From positions 1 to 21,658 of the forward strand of contig CALJUL010000135.1 in NCBI GenBank assembly GCA_937975725.1: a DNA stretch of 21,658 nt, read 5' to 3'. Source of the stretch: an uncultured Pseudoxanthomonas sp. Lineage in GTDB: Bacteria; Pseudomonadota; Gammaproteobacteria; Xanthomonadales; Xanthomonadaceae. Each line of letters opens with the position of its first letter. Position 1 is the stretch's first letter. Of the stretch, positions 1 to 6,837 are shown piece after piece. Under the pieces are notes generated by a model. It did no database searches. It saw only the letters and a list, made by a program, of their open reading frames with translations, and was not told the origin of the DNA. Made by a program: the position numbers and the translations under genes.

Positions 1-793
1 ACGCGCCGCCGCCGTGGCGGGCCATGCCGCCGTAGGTGTCGACGATGATCTTGCGGCCGGTCAGGCCGCAGTCGCCCACCGGGCCGCCGATCACGAACTT
101 GCCGGTCGGGTTGATGTGCACCTTGTTCTTGGGCAGCGCGTCCAGCCACTTCTTCGGCAGCACCGGCTTGAGGATGCTCTCGCGCACGGCTTCGATCAGG
201 TCCTTCTGCTTGATGTCCGGGTCGTGCTGGGTGGACAGCACCACGGCATCGAGGCCGAGGACCGTGTTGCCGTCGTAGCGCAGGGTGACCTGCGACTTGG
301 CGTCCGGGCGCAGCCACTTCAGCTTGCCGTTCTTGCGCACCTTGGCCTGCTGCTCGACCAGGCGGTGGCTGTAGTACAGCGGCGCGGGCATGAATTCCGG
401 CGCCTCGTTGCAGGCGTAGCCGAACATCAGGCCCTGGTCGCCGGCGCCCTGTTCCTCGGGCTTCTTGCGGTCCACGCCCTGGTTGATGTCCGGCGACTGT
501 TTGCCGAGCATGTTGATGATGGCGCAGGTGTGGCCGTCGAAGCCGACGTCGGAATTGTTGTAGCCGATGTCGTTGATGATCTTGCGCGCCAGCGCTTCGA
601 TGTCCACCCACGCGGTGGTGGTGACTTCGCCGGCCACGATGGCCGCGCCCGTCTTCACCAGCGTTTCGCAGGCCACGCGCGCGCGCTTGTCCTGGGCCAG
701 GATGGCGTCCAGCACCGCATCGGAAATCTGGTCGGCGATCTTGTCCGGATGGCCTTCGGAGACCGATTCGGAGGTGAACAGGTAGCTGGACAT
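1..793 (-). CDS. metK: S-adenosylmethionine synthetase (partial, N-terminal 264 residues)
   Basis: Makes S-adenosylmethionine from methionine and ATP in the cytoplasm. Reading the minus strand from the ATG whose complement is 791-793 gives an uninterrupted MetK sequence starting MSSYLFTSESVSEGHPDK. The ATP-binding SEGHPDK segment is at about residues 12-18. The family signature GAGDQGLMFGY is at residues 116-126. The last residues, at the window edge, are the RHGGGA stretch that opens the second signature (GGGAFSGKD in the family). Full-length proteins are about 385-405 residues, so roughly the last third lies outside the window. An AAAGGA ribosome binding site sits 10 bases before the ATG. 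The leader before the next gene is short, and I see no SAM or SAH riboswitch fold in it. It is transcribed divergently from the olsF-like gene. Identification is firm; only the 3' end is unseen. Confidence 0.96.
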   Translation of the reverse strand, partial: MSSYLFTSESVSEGHPDKIADQISDAVLDAILAQDKRARVACETLVKTGAAIVAGEVTTTAWVDIEALARKIINDIGYNNSDVGFDGHTCAIINMLGKQSPDINQGVDRKKPEEQGAGDQGLMFGYACNEAPEFMPAPLYYSHRLVEQQAKVRKNGKLKWLRPDAKSQVTLRYDGNTVLGLDAVVLSTQHDPDIKQKDLIEAVRESILKPVLPKKWLDALPKNKVHINPTGKFVIGGPVGDCGLTGRKIIVDTYGGMARHGGGA

Positions 794-1030
794 CGGGCTT
801 ATATCCTTTGATTCGGATGAAAAGATGGGTGCGCATGATACACGCCGCGGGCGGTCCGTGCATTCTGCCCCCGCCGGGGTTGCCCCGGGTTAAGGGGCTG
901 CGGGCGCCGTGGCTCCGGGCGCGGCTGTCCGGGCCGGGCCTGTCACGGTACCGCCAGAAAACCGCAACGGCGCTGTCGCCGGGCGGGCGCAGGCTGCGGC
1001 GAACCCCCGCCGCCACGGCCCGTCCCGCCC

Positions 1031-2746
1031 ATGCGACCGCTGGAACAGCAACTCGCCGAACGCTACCCGCACTGGTTCCGTGGCCGGCGCGCCGGTCTGG
1101 CGCGGCCGCTGCTGCGCACCCTGGGCCGATGGTCGCGGCTGGACCGCGTGCACGCCTTCATGGCCGAGCACGCCGACCTCCGCGATTTCGCCTTCGTCGA
1201 GGCCGCCACCGCCTTCCTCGGCCTGCGCTTCGAGGCCGATGAGGCGGAGACGGCGCGCATCCCCGCCAGCGGCCGCCTGCTGGTGGTGGCCAACCATCCT
1301 TCCGGCGCGCTGGACGCACTGGCGCTGCTGCAACTGGTCGGGCGGGTGCGGCGCGACGTGAAGATCGTCGCCAACGACCTGCTGGCCGGCGTCGAGAACC
1401 TGGCCGGCCTGCTGCTGCCGGTGCGCATCCTCGGCGGCCGCCCGGGCGCCGGCAGCGTGCGCGCGGTGGAGCAGGCGCTGGAGGCCGGACAGTGCGTGAT
1501 CGTGTTCCCGGCCGGCGAAGTTTCGCGGCTGGGTCCGCGCGGCATCCGCGACTGCCGCTGGCGGCGCGGCTTCCTGCGCTTCGCCCGCGCCACCGGTGCG
1601 CCGGTGCTGCCGGTGCGGGTGCAGGCGCGCAACTCGGCGCTGTTCTATGGCGCGTCGGCGCTGTTCAAGCCGGCCGGTACGGCGCTGCTGGTGCGCGAGA
1701 TGTTCCGCCGCCGCCGGCAGCGCATCGTGCTGCGCGTGGGCCGGCCGATGCGGCTGGACCCGGCCGCCGAGCCGGACGAACTGCTGGCGCAGGTGCGGCG
1801 CGCGCTCTATGCGCTGGGCAGGTGGCCGGACCCCGGCCCCGGCGCCCCGGAACCGCTGGCGCCGCCGCAGCCGCCGGAACGGCTCGAAGCCTGCGTGCGC
1901 GCCATGCAGGTGCTGGGCGAGACCGGCGACGGCAAGCGCATCTGCGTGGGCCGGCTGGGCCTGGACTCGCCGCTGCTGCACGAGATCGGCCGGCTGCGCG
2001 AACTGACCTTCCGCGAAGTCGGTGAAGGCACCGGCAGACGCATGGACGTGGACCGCCATGACGCCCACTACGAGCACATCGTGGTCTGGGACGCGCCCGG
2101 GCGGAAGGTGGCCGGCGCCTACCGCGTCGCCCGCGGCGCGCCGGTGCTGGCCGCGCGAGGACTGACGGGCCTGTATACCGCCTCGCTGTTCGACTACGCC
2201 GACGACGCGCTGCCGCGCATCGCCCAGGGACTGGAGTTGGGGCGCAGCTTCGTGGCGCCGGAATACTGGGGCGGCCGCAGTCTCGACTACCTGTGGCAGG
2301 GCATCGGCGCCTACCTGCGCCGCCATCCCGGCGTGCGCTACCTGTTCGGCGCGGTGTCGATGAGCGCGGCGCTGCCGCTGCACGCGCGCGAGCAGATCGT
2401 CGCCTACTACGCACACTACTACGGCGACCGCGGCCAGGGTGCGCGGTCGCGCCATCCGTTCCGCTACACCGCCGCGCCGCCGTGCTTCGGCGAACTCGAC
2501 GCCGACACCGCCTTCCGCGTGCTGAAGGCCAACCTGGACGCGCTGGGCGCGACGGTGCCGATGCTCTACAAGCAATACACGGAACTGTGCGAGCCGGGCG
2601 GCACGCGTTTCCTGGCCTTCGGCGTGGACCCGGGCTTCGGCGATTCCATCGACGGCCTGATCGAAGTGGACCTGCACCGCATCCGGCCGAAGAAGCGCGC
2701 CCGCTACCTGGGCGACGCCGCGCCCGCCGGGCAGGCGGCGGCATGA
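1031..2746 (+). CDS. olsF: OlsF-type bifunctional acyltransferase (PlsC-like domain fused to OlsB-like GNAT domain)
   Basis: 571 residues in two parts. The N-terminal half (about 80-265) is a lysophospholipid-acyltransferase domain with the catalytic block NHPSGALD (His89, Asp95) and FPAGEVSR (159-166). The C-terminal half (about 305-500) resembles the OlsB/hemolysin-type N-acyltransferase fold: RICVGRL, then GLYTASLFDY and LELGRSFVAPEYWGGRSLDYLWQGI-like blocks. This O-acyl plus N-acyl order is that of OlsF of Serratia, which makes ornithine lipids: the C-terminal domain acylates ornithine with a 3-hydroxy fatty acid and the N-terminal domain adds the second chain. That role is inferred here by architecture. 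The block has five residues between His and Asp, as in COG3176-type relatives, rather than the classical four. No clear ribosome binding site precedes the ATG, so the start is less certain. Its stop overlaps the next gene (ATGA), suggesting coupled translation. Confidence 0.78.
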   Translation: MRPLEQQLAERYPHWFRGRRAGLARPLLRTLGRWSRLDRVHAFMAEHADLRDFAFVEAATAFLGLRFEADEAETARIPASGRLLVVANHPSGALDALALLQLVGRVRRDVKIVANDLLAGVENLAGLLLPVRILGGRPGAGSVRAVEQALEAGQCVIVFPAGEVSRLGPRGIRDCRWRRGFLRFARATGAPVLPVRVQARNSALFYGASALFKPAGTALLVREMFRRRRQRIVLRVGRPMRLDPAAEPDELLAQVRRALYALGRWPDPGPGAPEPLAPPQPPERLEACVRAMQVLGETGDGKRICVGRLGLDSPLLHEIGRLRELTFREVGEGTGRRMDVDRHDAHYEHIVVWDAPGRKVAGAYRVARGAPVLAARGLTGLYTASLFDYADDALPRIAQGLELGRSFVAPEYWGGRSLDYLWQGIGAYLRRHPGVRYLFGAVSMSAALPLHAREQIVAYYAHYYGDRGQGARSRHPFRYTAAPPCFGELDADTAFRVLKANLDALGATVPMLYKQYTELCEPGGTRFLAFGVDPGFGDSIDGLIEVDLHRIRPKKRARYLGDAAPAGQAAA

Positions 2747-3561
2747 GCCCGCCGCGCGCGCCGCCTCCGCTGCGCCGCGCGGTCTTCGTCTCCGACGTCC
2801 ACCTGGGCTCCAGGCACTGCCATGCGGCCGAGTTCGCCGACTTCCTCGGCGCGCTGCGCTGCCGTCGGCTGTACCTGGTGGGCGACATCGTCGACCTGTG
2901 GTGGATCGCCCAGCGCCGCGCAACCTGGGACGCGGCGCACGATCGGGTGGTGGAGGCGCTGCACGCACTGGCGCGCGGCGGCACCGAACTGGTCTACGTG
3001 CCCGGCAACCACGACCGCCCGGTCCGCCGCTTCTGCGGGCTGATGCTGCCGGCCATGCAGGTGCGCCGCCGCGCCATCCACGCCACCCTGGACGGCCGCC
3101 GCCTGCTGGTCACCCACGGCGACGACTACGACGGCGCGACGCAATTCGGCGGTCTGCAGGAAAAGTTCGGCGACTGGCTGTACTACCGCATCCTCACCGG
3201 CAACCGCCTGACCAACCGCCTCCGCCGCCGGCTGGGCCTGCGCTACTGGTCGCTGGCCGAATGCCTCAAGCGCCGGAGCGGCGCCGCCGAACGCTACATC
3301 GCCCGGTTCGTCCAGGCCGGCCTGGACGACGCACGCCGGCGCGGCCTGGACGGCATCGTCTGCGGCCACATCCACCGCGCCGCGCTGATCCAGCGCGACG
3401 ACCTGGTCTACGCCAACGACGGCGACTGGGTGGAAAGCCTGACCGCCCTCAGCGAAGAAGCCGATGGCCGCCTCTGCCTGCTGTCGCACACCGGCCAGGT
3501 GCTGGCGGAAATCGCACCGCGCCTGCAAGCGGCGGCGCCGGGGATTCCGCGCGCGGCGTGA
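2743..3561 (+). CDS. LpxH-like calcineurin-type metallophosphoesterase (COG2908)
   Basis: 272 residues. The metal-binding motifs of the calcineurin phosphoesterase fold are all present: SDVHLGS (Asp18, His20), VGDIVDLW (Asp48), PGNHDRP (Asn89, His90), THGDDYDG and CGHIHRA. The closest family I recognise is UDP-2,3-diacylglucosamine pyrophosphatase (LpxH, lipid A synthesis) and its COG2908 paralogues, which keep a helical insert between the GNHD and GHIH motifs. The family members of this longer type (about 265-285 residues) are often not the essential lipid A enzyme, so I do not assign lpxH. The ATG at 2743 overlaps the stop of the olsF-like gene, so the two are cotranslated. The pairing suggests that it acts on a lipid phosphate or pyrophosphate in the same membrane-lipid pathway (inference). 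Confidence 0.85.
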   Translation: MSPPRAPPPLRRAVFVSDVHLGSRHCHAAEFADFLGALRCRRLYLVGDIVDLWWIAQRRATWDAAHDRVVEALHALARGGTELVYVPGNHDRPVRRFCGLMLPAMQVRRRAIHATLDGRRLLVTHGDDYDGATQFGGLQEKFGDWLYYRILTGNRLTNRLRRRLGLRYWSLAECLKRRSGAAERYIARFVQAGLDDARRRGLDGIVCGHIHRAALIQRDDLVYANDGDWVESLTALSEEADGRLCLLSHTGQVLAEIAPRLQAAAPGIPRAA

Positions 3562-3613
3562 TTTCCTTCTTGGGCGAAACGAAGCCGTATCCATTTGTGC
3601 AGCACCCGCCGCT

Positions 3614-3640
3614 GTAGGAGCGGCTTCAGCCGCGATGCGC
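3614..3640 (+). repeat. Solitary REP-like palindrome
   Basis: GTAGGAGCGGCTTCAGCCGC with a perfect 6-bp stem (GCGGCT, 2-base TC loop, AGCCGC). It has the GTAG head followed by a GC hairpin that is typical of extragenic palindromes in Xanthomonadaceae and Pseudomonas. It sits between a stop codon and the next promoter. It shares the GGAG-(G/C)GGCTTCAGCC core with the pair at 6177-6334. Confidence 0.75.
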
Positions 3641-3774
3641 GTAAGGTTCCCGGCTGGAGGACGGCACCGCGCCGCGATACGCAGGACTGCACCGGAAGAT
3701 GAACGCCCACCGGTCATCCCGCCTACGCAACCGCAGGCCGGCGCGGTCCGCGCGGGATTTCGTCCGCGGCCGGC

Positions 3775-3790
3775 TGCTAGCATCGCGGCA
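3775..3790 (+). promoter_or_regulatory. Extended -10 promoter placing the transcription start on the ATG
   Basis: TGCTAGCAT is an extended -10 element (TG-n-TAGCAT, hexamer 3778-3783). Its hexamer ends 6 bases before the ATG at 3790, so the predicted transcription start falls on or next to the A of the start codon. No Shine-Dalgarno sequence is visible. Both facts suggest a leaderless mRNA. Confidence 0.5.
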
Positions 3791-4854
3791 TGGATTCCCT
3801 CAGCCAGATCGTCCTGGGCGGCGCGGTCGCCGCCGCCATCGCGCCCGCCGGGCATCGGCGCGCGGCGCTGCTCGCGGGTGCGGCGCTCGGTACGTTGCCG
3901 GACCTGGACAGCCTGCCGATCGTGCTGCTGTCGGACGATCCGGTCACGCTGATGACCGTGCACCGCAGTTTCAGCCATTCGCTGTTCGTGCTGCCGCTGG
4001 TGGGTTGGCTGCTGTGGTGGCTGTTCAAGCGCTACGGGCACGGGCGCGTGGCGGCGTCGTCGGTGCGCTGGTTCTGGGCCATCCAGTTGGCGCTGGTCAC
4101 CCATCCGCTGCTGGACGCCTTCACCGTCTACGGCACCCAGCTCTGGTGGCCGCTGGCGCCGCCGCCGACGATGTGGTCCAGCGTGTTCATCATCGATCCG
4201 CTCTACACGGTCTGGCTGCTGATCGGTTGCGCGGTGGCGTGGTTCGCGCGCGAGCGGCGGCTGGCGCAGCGCGCGTTGGTGTTCGGGCTGGTGCTGAGCA
4301 GCGGCTACCTGGGCTGGTCGCTGCTGGCGAAAACCATGGTGGACCGTGAAGCGGAGCGCACCCTGGCGTCGATGGGGCTGGCGGACGCGCCGTACTTCTC
4401 GGTGCCCATGCCGTTCAACACCTTGCTGTGGCGGGTGGTGGCGATGACGCCGGACGGGTTCGTGGAAGGCCAGCGTTCGCTGGTCGCCGACCGCGGCCCG
4501 ATGCGCTTCCAGTCGCATGCCTCCGACGCCGCGGCGCTGCGCGAAGTGGCGCAACTGCCCGCGGTGCGGCGGCTGGCGTGGTTCACCCACGGCTTCATGA
4601 AGGCGCTGCGGCGCGACGGCCAACTGGTGCTGGTGGACCTGCGCATGGGGCTGGAGCCGGACTACAGCTTCAACTTCGCCGTGGCCGAGGCCGGGCCGGA
4701 CGGCTGGCGCGCGGTGCCGCCGCAGCGCAAGGAATGGCCGTGGTCGCAGCCGGACCGCAGGCTGCGGCTGATGTGGCAACGCATCTGGACCGAACCGCCG
4801 CAAACCGCCGTCGCCGACGCGCGCACACCCGAAGGCGCGGGCACCGCTCAGTAG
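3790..4854 (+). CDS. Membrane-bound metal-dependent hydrolase, DUF457/YdjM-like family
   Basis: 354 residues. The N-terminal half is a DUF457-type domain: PDLD (37-40), HRSFSHS (58-64), and THPLLDAFTVYGT (104-116). The conserved His and Asp residues of these motifs are thought to bind metal. Hydrophobic segments follow at about 66-80, 94-104, 135-152 and 160-175, so it is a multi-pass inner-membrane protein. The C-terminal half (about 190-340) is a soluble domain of unknown function ending in LRLMWQRIW. The last 20 residues (Pro/Ala/Thr rich) look unlike the family and may be tail gained when the neighbouring methyltransferase gene was truncated. Substrate unknown. It faces the methyltransferase remnant and dusB. 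Its start is supported by the promoter that ends at the ATG rather than by a ribosome binding site. Confidence 0.82.
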   Translation: MDSLSQIVLGGAVAAAIAPAGHRRAALLAGAALGTLPDLDSLPIVLLSDDPVTLMTVHRSFSHSLFVLPLVGWLLWWLFKRYGHGRVAASSVRWFWAIQLALVTHPLLDAFTVYGTQLWWPLAPPPTMWSSVFIIDPLYTVWLLIGCAVAWFARERRLAQRALVFGLVLSSGYLGWSLLAKTMVDREAERTLASMGLADAPYFSVPMPFNTLLWRVVAMTPDGFVEGQRSLVADRGPMRFQSHASDAAALREVAQLPAVRRLAWFTHGFMKALRRDGQLVLVDLRMGLEPDYSFNFAVAEAGPDGWRAVPPQRKEWPWSQPDRRLRLMWQRIWTEPPQTAVADARTPEGAGTAQ

Positions 4855-5121
4855 ACCGTGGCGCGCCAGGTTGCGGTGGGCCGCGTCCAGTTGCGCGGCG
4901 TTGAGGTCCACGCAGGTCACGTGCAGGCCGGGGAAGCGGCGCAGCAGGATTTCGGTCTGCGCGCCCACGCCGCTGCTGGCTTCCAGCAGGCGGCGCACGC
5001 CGGCGTAGTCAAGGCGGCTGAAGAGCATGTTTTCCAGCCACCGCGCCTGCTTCGCCAGACGCGCCTGTTCCACCGGCGGGAAACCGTACCGGTAGGCGGG
5101 CGTGTCCTGGGTGGGGTCCAT
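4855..5121 (-). pseudogene. 5' remnant of a class I SAM-dependent methyltransferase
   Basis: Reading minus from the ATG at 5121, the first 89 residues look like a normal methyltransferase N-terminus: MDPTQDTPAYRYGF, VEQARLAKQARWLENML, the SAM-binding region and HVTCVDLNAAQLDAA with the acidic end of motif II. Resemblance stops at about residue 88, exactly where the convergent hydrolase gene ends. The frame stays open beyond, but only as antisense of that gene and with no methyltransferase character. Motif I reads EASSGVG, whereas family members usually have E-V-G-S-G-V-G, so the first glycine is lost as well. The missing post-I, motif III and C-terminal parts make a working enzyme unlikely. 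I call it a truncated, decaying gene. An alternative is an overlapping gene with an unusual C-terminus, which I consider unlikely. Confidence 0.65.
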
Positions 5122-5138
5122 GGCCGGCTCCGATCGGA

Positions 5139-6137
5139 TCAGGCGGCGGCGGGCAGTTCCGGCGCGACGCCCGCGATCAGCGCGTCGAAATAGTCGCGGG
5201 TCAGCCGCACCTGGGTGTCCGCGTCGTCGGCGCGGTTGACCACGGCGCGGAAGGCGAGGTGCTCGGGTCGGTCCTTGGCGTACCAGCCCAGGTGCTTGCG
5301 CGCGATGCGCACGCCCTGGGCTTCGCCGTAGAAATCGTGCAGGGCGTGCAGGTGGCCCAGCAGGGTGTCGCGGACGAAGGCCAGCGACGGCGGCGGCAAC
5401 GCTTCGCCGGTCGCCAGGAAGTGGCCGATCTCGCGGAAGATCCACGGCCGGCCCTGTGCGGCGCGGCCCACCATCACCGCATCGGCGCCGGTGCGGGCCA
5501 GCACCTCGGCGGCCTTCTGCGGCGAGTCGATGTCGCCGTTGGCGATCACCGGGATGCGCAGGTCCGCCTTGATCGCGGCGATGGTGTCGTACTCGGCCTG
5601 GCCGGTGTAGTGCTGGTCGCGGGTGCGGCCGTGCACCGCCAGCGCGGCGATGCCGCTTTCCTGGGCGATGCGGGCCACGGCGGGGCCGTTGCGGTGGTCG
5701 CAGTTCCAGCCGGTACGGATCTTCAGGGTGACCGGTACCTCGACCGCCTTCACCACCGCCTCCAGGATGCGGCCCACCAGGGCTTCGTCGCGCATCAGCG
5801 CCGAGCCGGCCCAGGCGTTGCAGACCTTCTTGGCCGGGCAGCCCATGTTGATGTCGATGATCTGCGCGCCGTGGTCCACGTTGTGGCGTGCGGCGTGGGC
5901 GAGCTGGGCGGGCTCGGTGCCGGCGATCTGCACGCTGACCGGGGCGGGCTCGCCCTGGTGGTCCATGCGCCGCAGCGACTTGCCGGTGCTCCAGAAGCGC
6001 GGGTCGCTGATCGTCATCTCGGACACGGCCAGCCCCGCGCCGAGCCGCTTGCACAGCAGCCGGAACGGTTTGTCGGTGACCCCGGCCATCGGCGCCAGGG
6101 CCACGCGCGGTTCGATGCGGTAGGGGCCGATCTGCAT
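5139..6137 (-). CDS. dusB: tRNA-dihydrouridine synthase, DusB type
   Basis: 332 residues. FMN-dependent enzyme that reduces uridine to dihydrouridine in the tRNA D-loop region using NADPH. The start IGPYRIEPRVALAPMAGVTDKPFR is the FMN-binding first strand. INMGCPAKKVCNAWAGSALM carries the catalytic cysteine (Cys100). VTLKIRTGW, LAVHGRTRDQHYTG, IPVIANGDI and VMVGRAAQGRPWIF complete the TIM-barrel phosphate and substrate sites. The GCPAKKVC form and the length point to the DusB subfamily. No fis gene follows, unlike the enterobacterial dusB-fis operon. The ATG is the first in frame and lies 7 bases after a TACAAT -10 box, with no Shine-Dalgarno, which suggests a leaderless message. It is the first gene of a minus-strand unit whose downstream neighbour is the methyltransferase remnant. 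Confidence 0.93.
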   Translation of the reverse strand: MQIGPYRIEPRVALAPMAGVTDKPFRLLCKRLGAGLAVSEMTISDPRFWSTGKSLRRMDHQGEPAPVSVQIAGTEPAQLAHAARHNVDHGAQIIDINMGCPAKKVCNAWAGSALMRDEALVGRILEAVVKAVEVPVTLKIRTGWNCDHRNGPAVARIAQESGIAALAVHGRTRDQHYTGQAEYDTIAAIKADLRIPVIANGDIDSPQKAAEVLARTGADAVMVGRAAQGRPWIFREIGHFLATGEALPPPSLAFVRDTLLGHLHALHDFYGEAQGVRIARKHLGWYAKDRPEHLAFRAVVNRADDADTQVRLTRDYFDALIAGVAPELPAAA

Positions 6138-6150
6138 GGCGCGGATTGTA
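6138..6150 (-). promoter_or_regulatory. -10 box of dusB, leaderless arrangement
   Basis: On the minus strand TACAAT (complement 6145-6150) is followed by seven bases and then the dusB ATG. This places the transcription start on the start codon. No -35 was judged convincing. Confidence 0.5.
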
Positions 6151-6176
6151 CCGCCGCCCCAAGCACCCGCAGGCGA

Positions 6177-6334
6177 TGCAGGAGGGGCTTCAGTTCCGGC
6201 CGCGAGACACAGGCACGCCCTCTACCGCAGCAGGCACCGGCGATACCGGTGAAACCCGGGCGCTCTGCTCCGCCTGCGTCGATCCGGTGCCTGGACGACG
6301 TCCGGTCCGCGGTCGGGCTGAAGCCCCTCCTGCA
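6177..6334. repeat. Inverted pair of REP-like elements (REPIN-like doublet)
   Basis: The 17 bases TGCAGGAGGGGCTTCAG at 6177-6193 recur exactly in reverse complement at 6318-6334. Inside each arm the similarity continues imperfectly: CCGGCCGCGA in the left arm, CCGACCGCGGA in the right arm read on the minus strand. The right arm also forms the short stem GGGCT-TC-AGCCC. The arms lie 124 bases apart between dusB and the YegP gene. They share the GGAG-GGGCTTCAG core with the solitary element at 3614-3640. No REP-associated transposase is in the window. Confidence 0.75.
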
Positions 6335-6340
6335 GGAGGT

Positions 6341-6676
6341 TCAGGCGGTTTCGTCGACGGTGTCGGCGTCCGGGGCGTTCTTTTTCACCGATTCGATGCC
6401 GTTCTCGCGGCTGGCCTGGCTCTCGTACATCTCGCTGGTGCCGATTACCTGGCCGTTGGCCGCGAGCAGGTTGAAGAACCACTTGCCGTTGCTGGAGGTC
6501 TTGCGCTCGTAGCGGCCGTCGTCGGGGCTGTTCTTCTTGACCGACTCGATGCCGTTCCGGCAGCCGGACTTGTCGGCGTAGCCCTGGCTGGCCAGGATGA
6601 CCTGGCCGTTGCCGGCCTTCAGGTTGAACTGGAAATCCCCGTTGCTGCGCTTGCCGATGACGAACTTGCCGGCCAT
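6341..6676 (-). CDS. YegP/DUF1508 family protein with two tandem domains
   Basis: 111 residues made of two DUF1508 repeats of about 48 residues: residues 2-50 (GKFVIGKRSNGDFQFNLKA through RNGIESVKKNSPDDG) and 51-102 (KWFFNLLAANGQVIGTSEMY through ENGIESVKKNAPDAD). Each ends in the family phrase NGIESVKKN. The protein is small, soluble and has no signal peptide. The biochemical role of this family is not established; it is often found as a stress-associated small protein. The start is supported by AGGGGG a few bases upstream of the ATG. Transcription is probably its own, since 161 bases separate it from rbsK. One arm of the inverted REP-like pair lies just past its stop. Confidence 0.9.
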   Translation of the reverse strand: MAGKFVIGKRSNGDFQFNLKAGNGQVILASQGYADKSGCRNGIESVKKNSPDDGRYERKTSSNGKWFFNLLAANGQVIGTSEMYESQASRENGIESVKKNAPDADTVDETA

Positions 6677-6837
6677 GGTGCCCCCTTCGTGGATGAGTGT
6701 CCGGCGAGCATAGGCGATTGCGGCACGCGGCGGAACGCACCCGCGGGCGCACGCTGCCGCCGCGGCGCCGTCCGCGCGCCGGGTTCGACGGCGCAGGCCG
6801 GCACGCCGGCCGCCGCCGCAAGCCCCCGGAATGCCGC

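Noticed and set aside
14..811. Plus-strand open frame of 265 codons
   Set aside because: Lies antisense to metK, which is clearly the real gene.
794..1030. SAM or SAH riboswitch upstream of metK
   Set aside because: No recognisable conserved core in the 237-base gap. The ribosome site and a short leader are all I can see.
890..2968. Long minus-strand open frame of 692 codons
   Set aside because: Complement of the olsF-like gene with Arg/Ala/His-rich shadow translation and no domain.
2704..6162. Very long minus-strand open frame (1152 codons)
   Set aside because: Antisense of the olsF partner, hydrolase and dusB genes in a high-GC genome. Only the short methyltransferase-like part (4855-5121) resembles a protein family.
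6796..6811. Palindrome GGCCGGCACGCCGGCC as rbsK terminator
   Set aside because: It lies just past rbsK, but no T-run follows on the minus strand and such GC palindromes are frequent by chance here.
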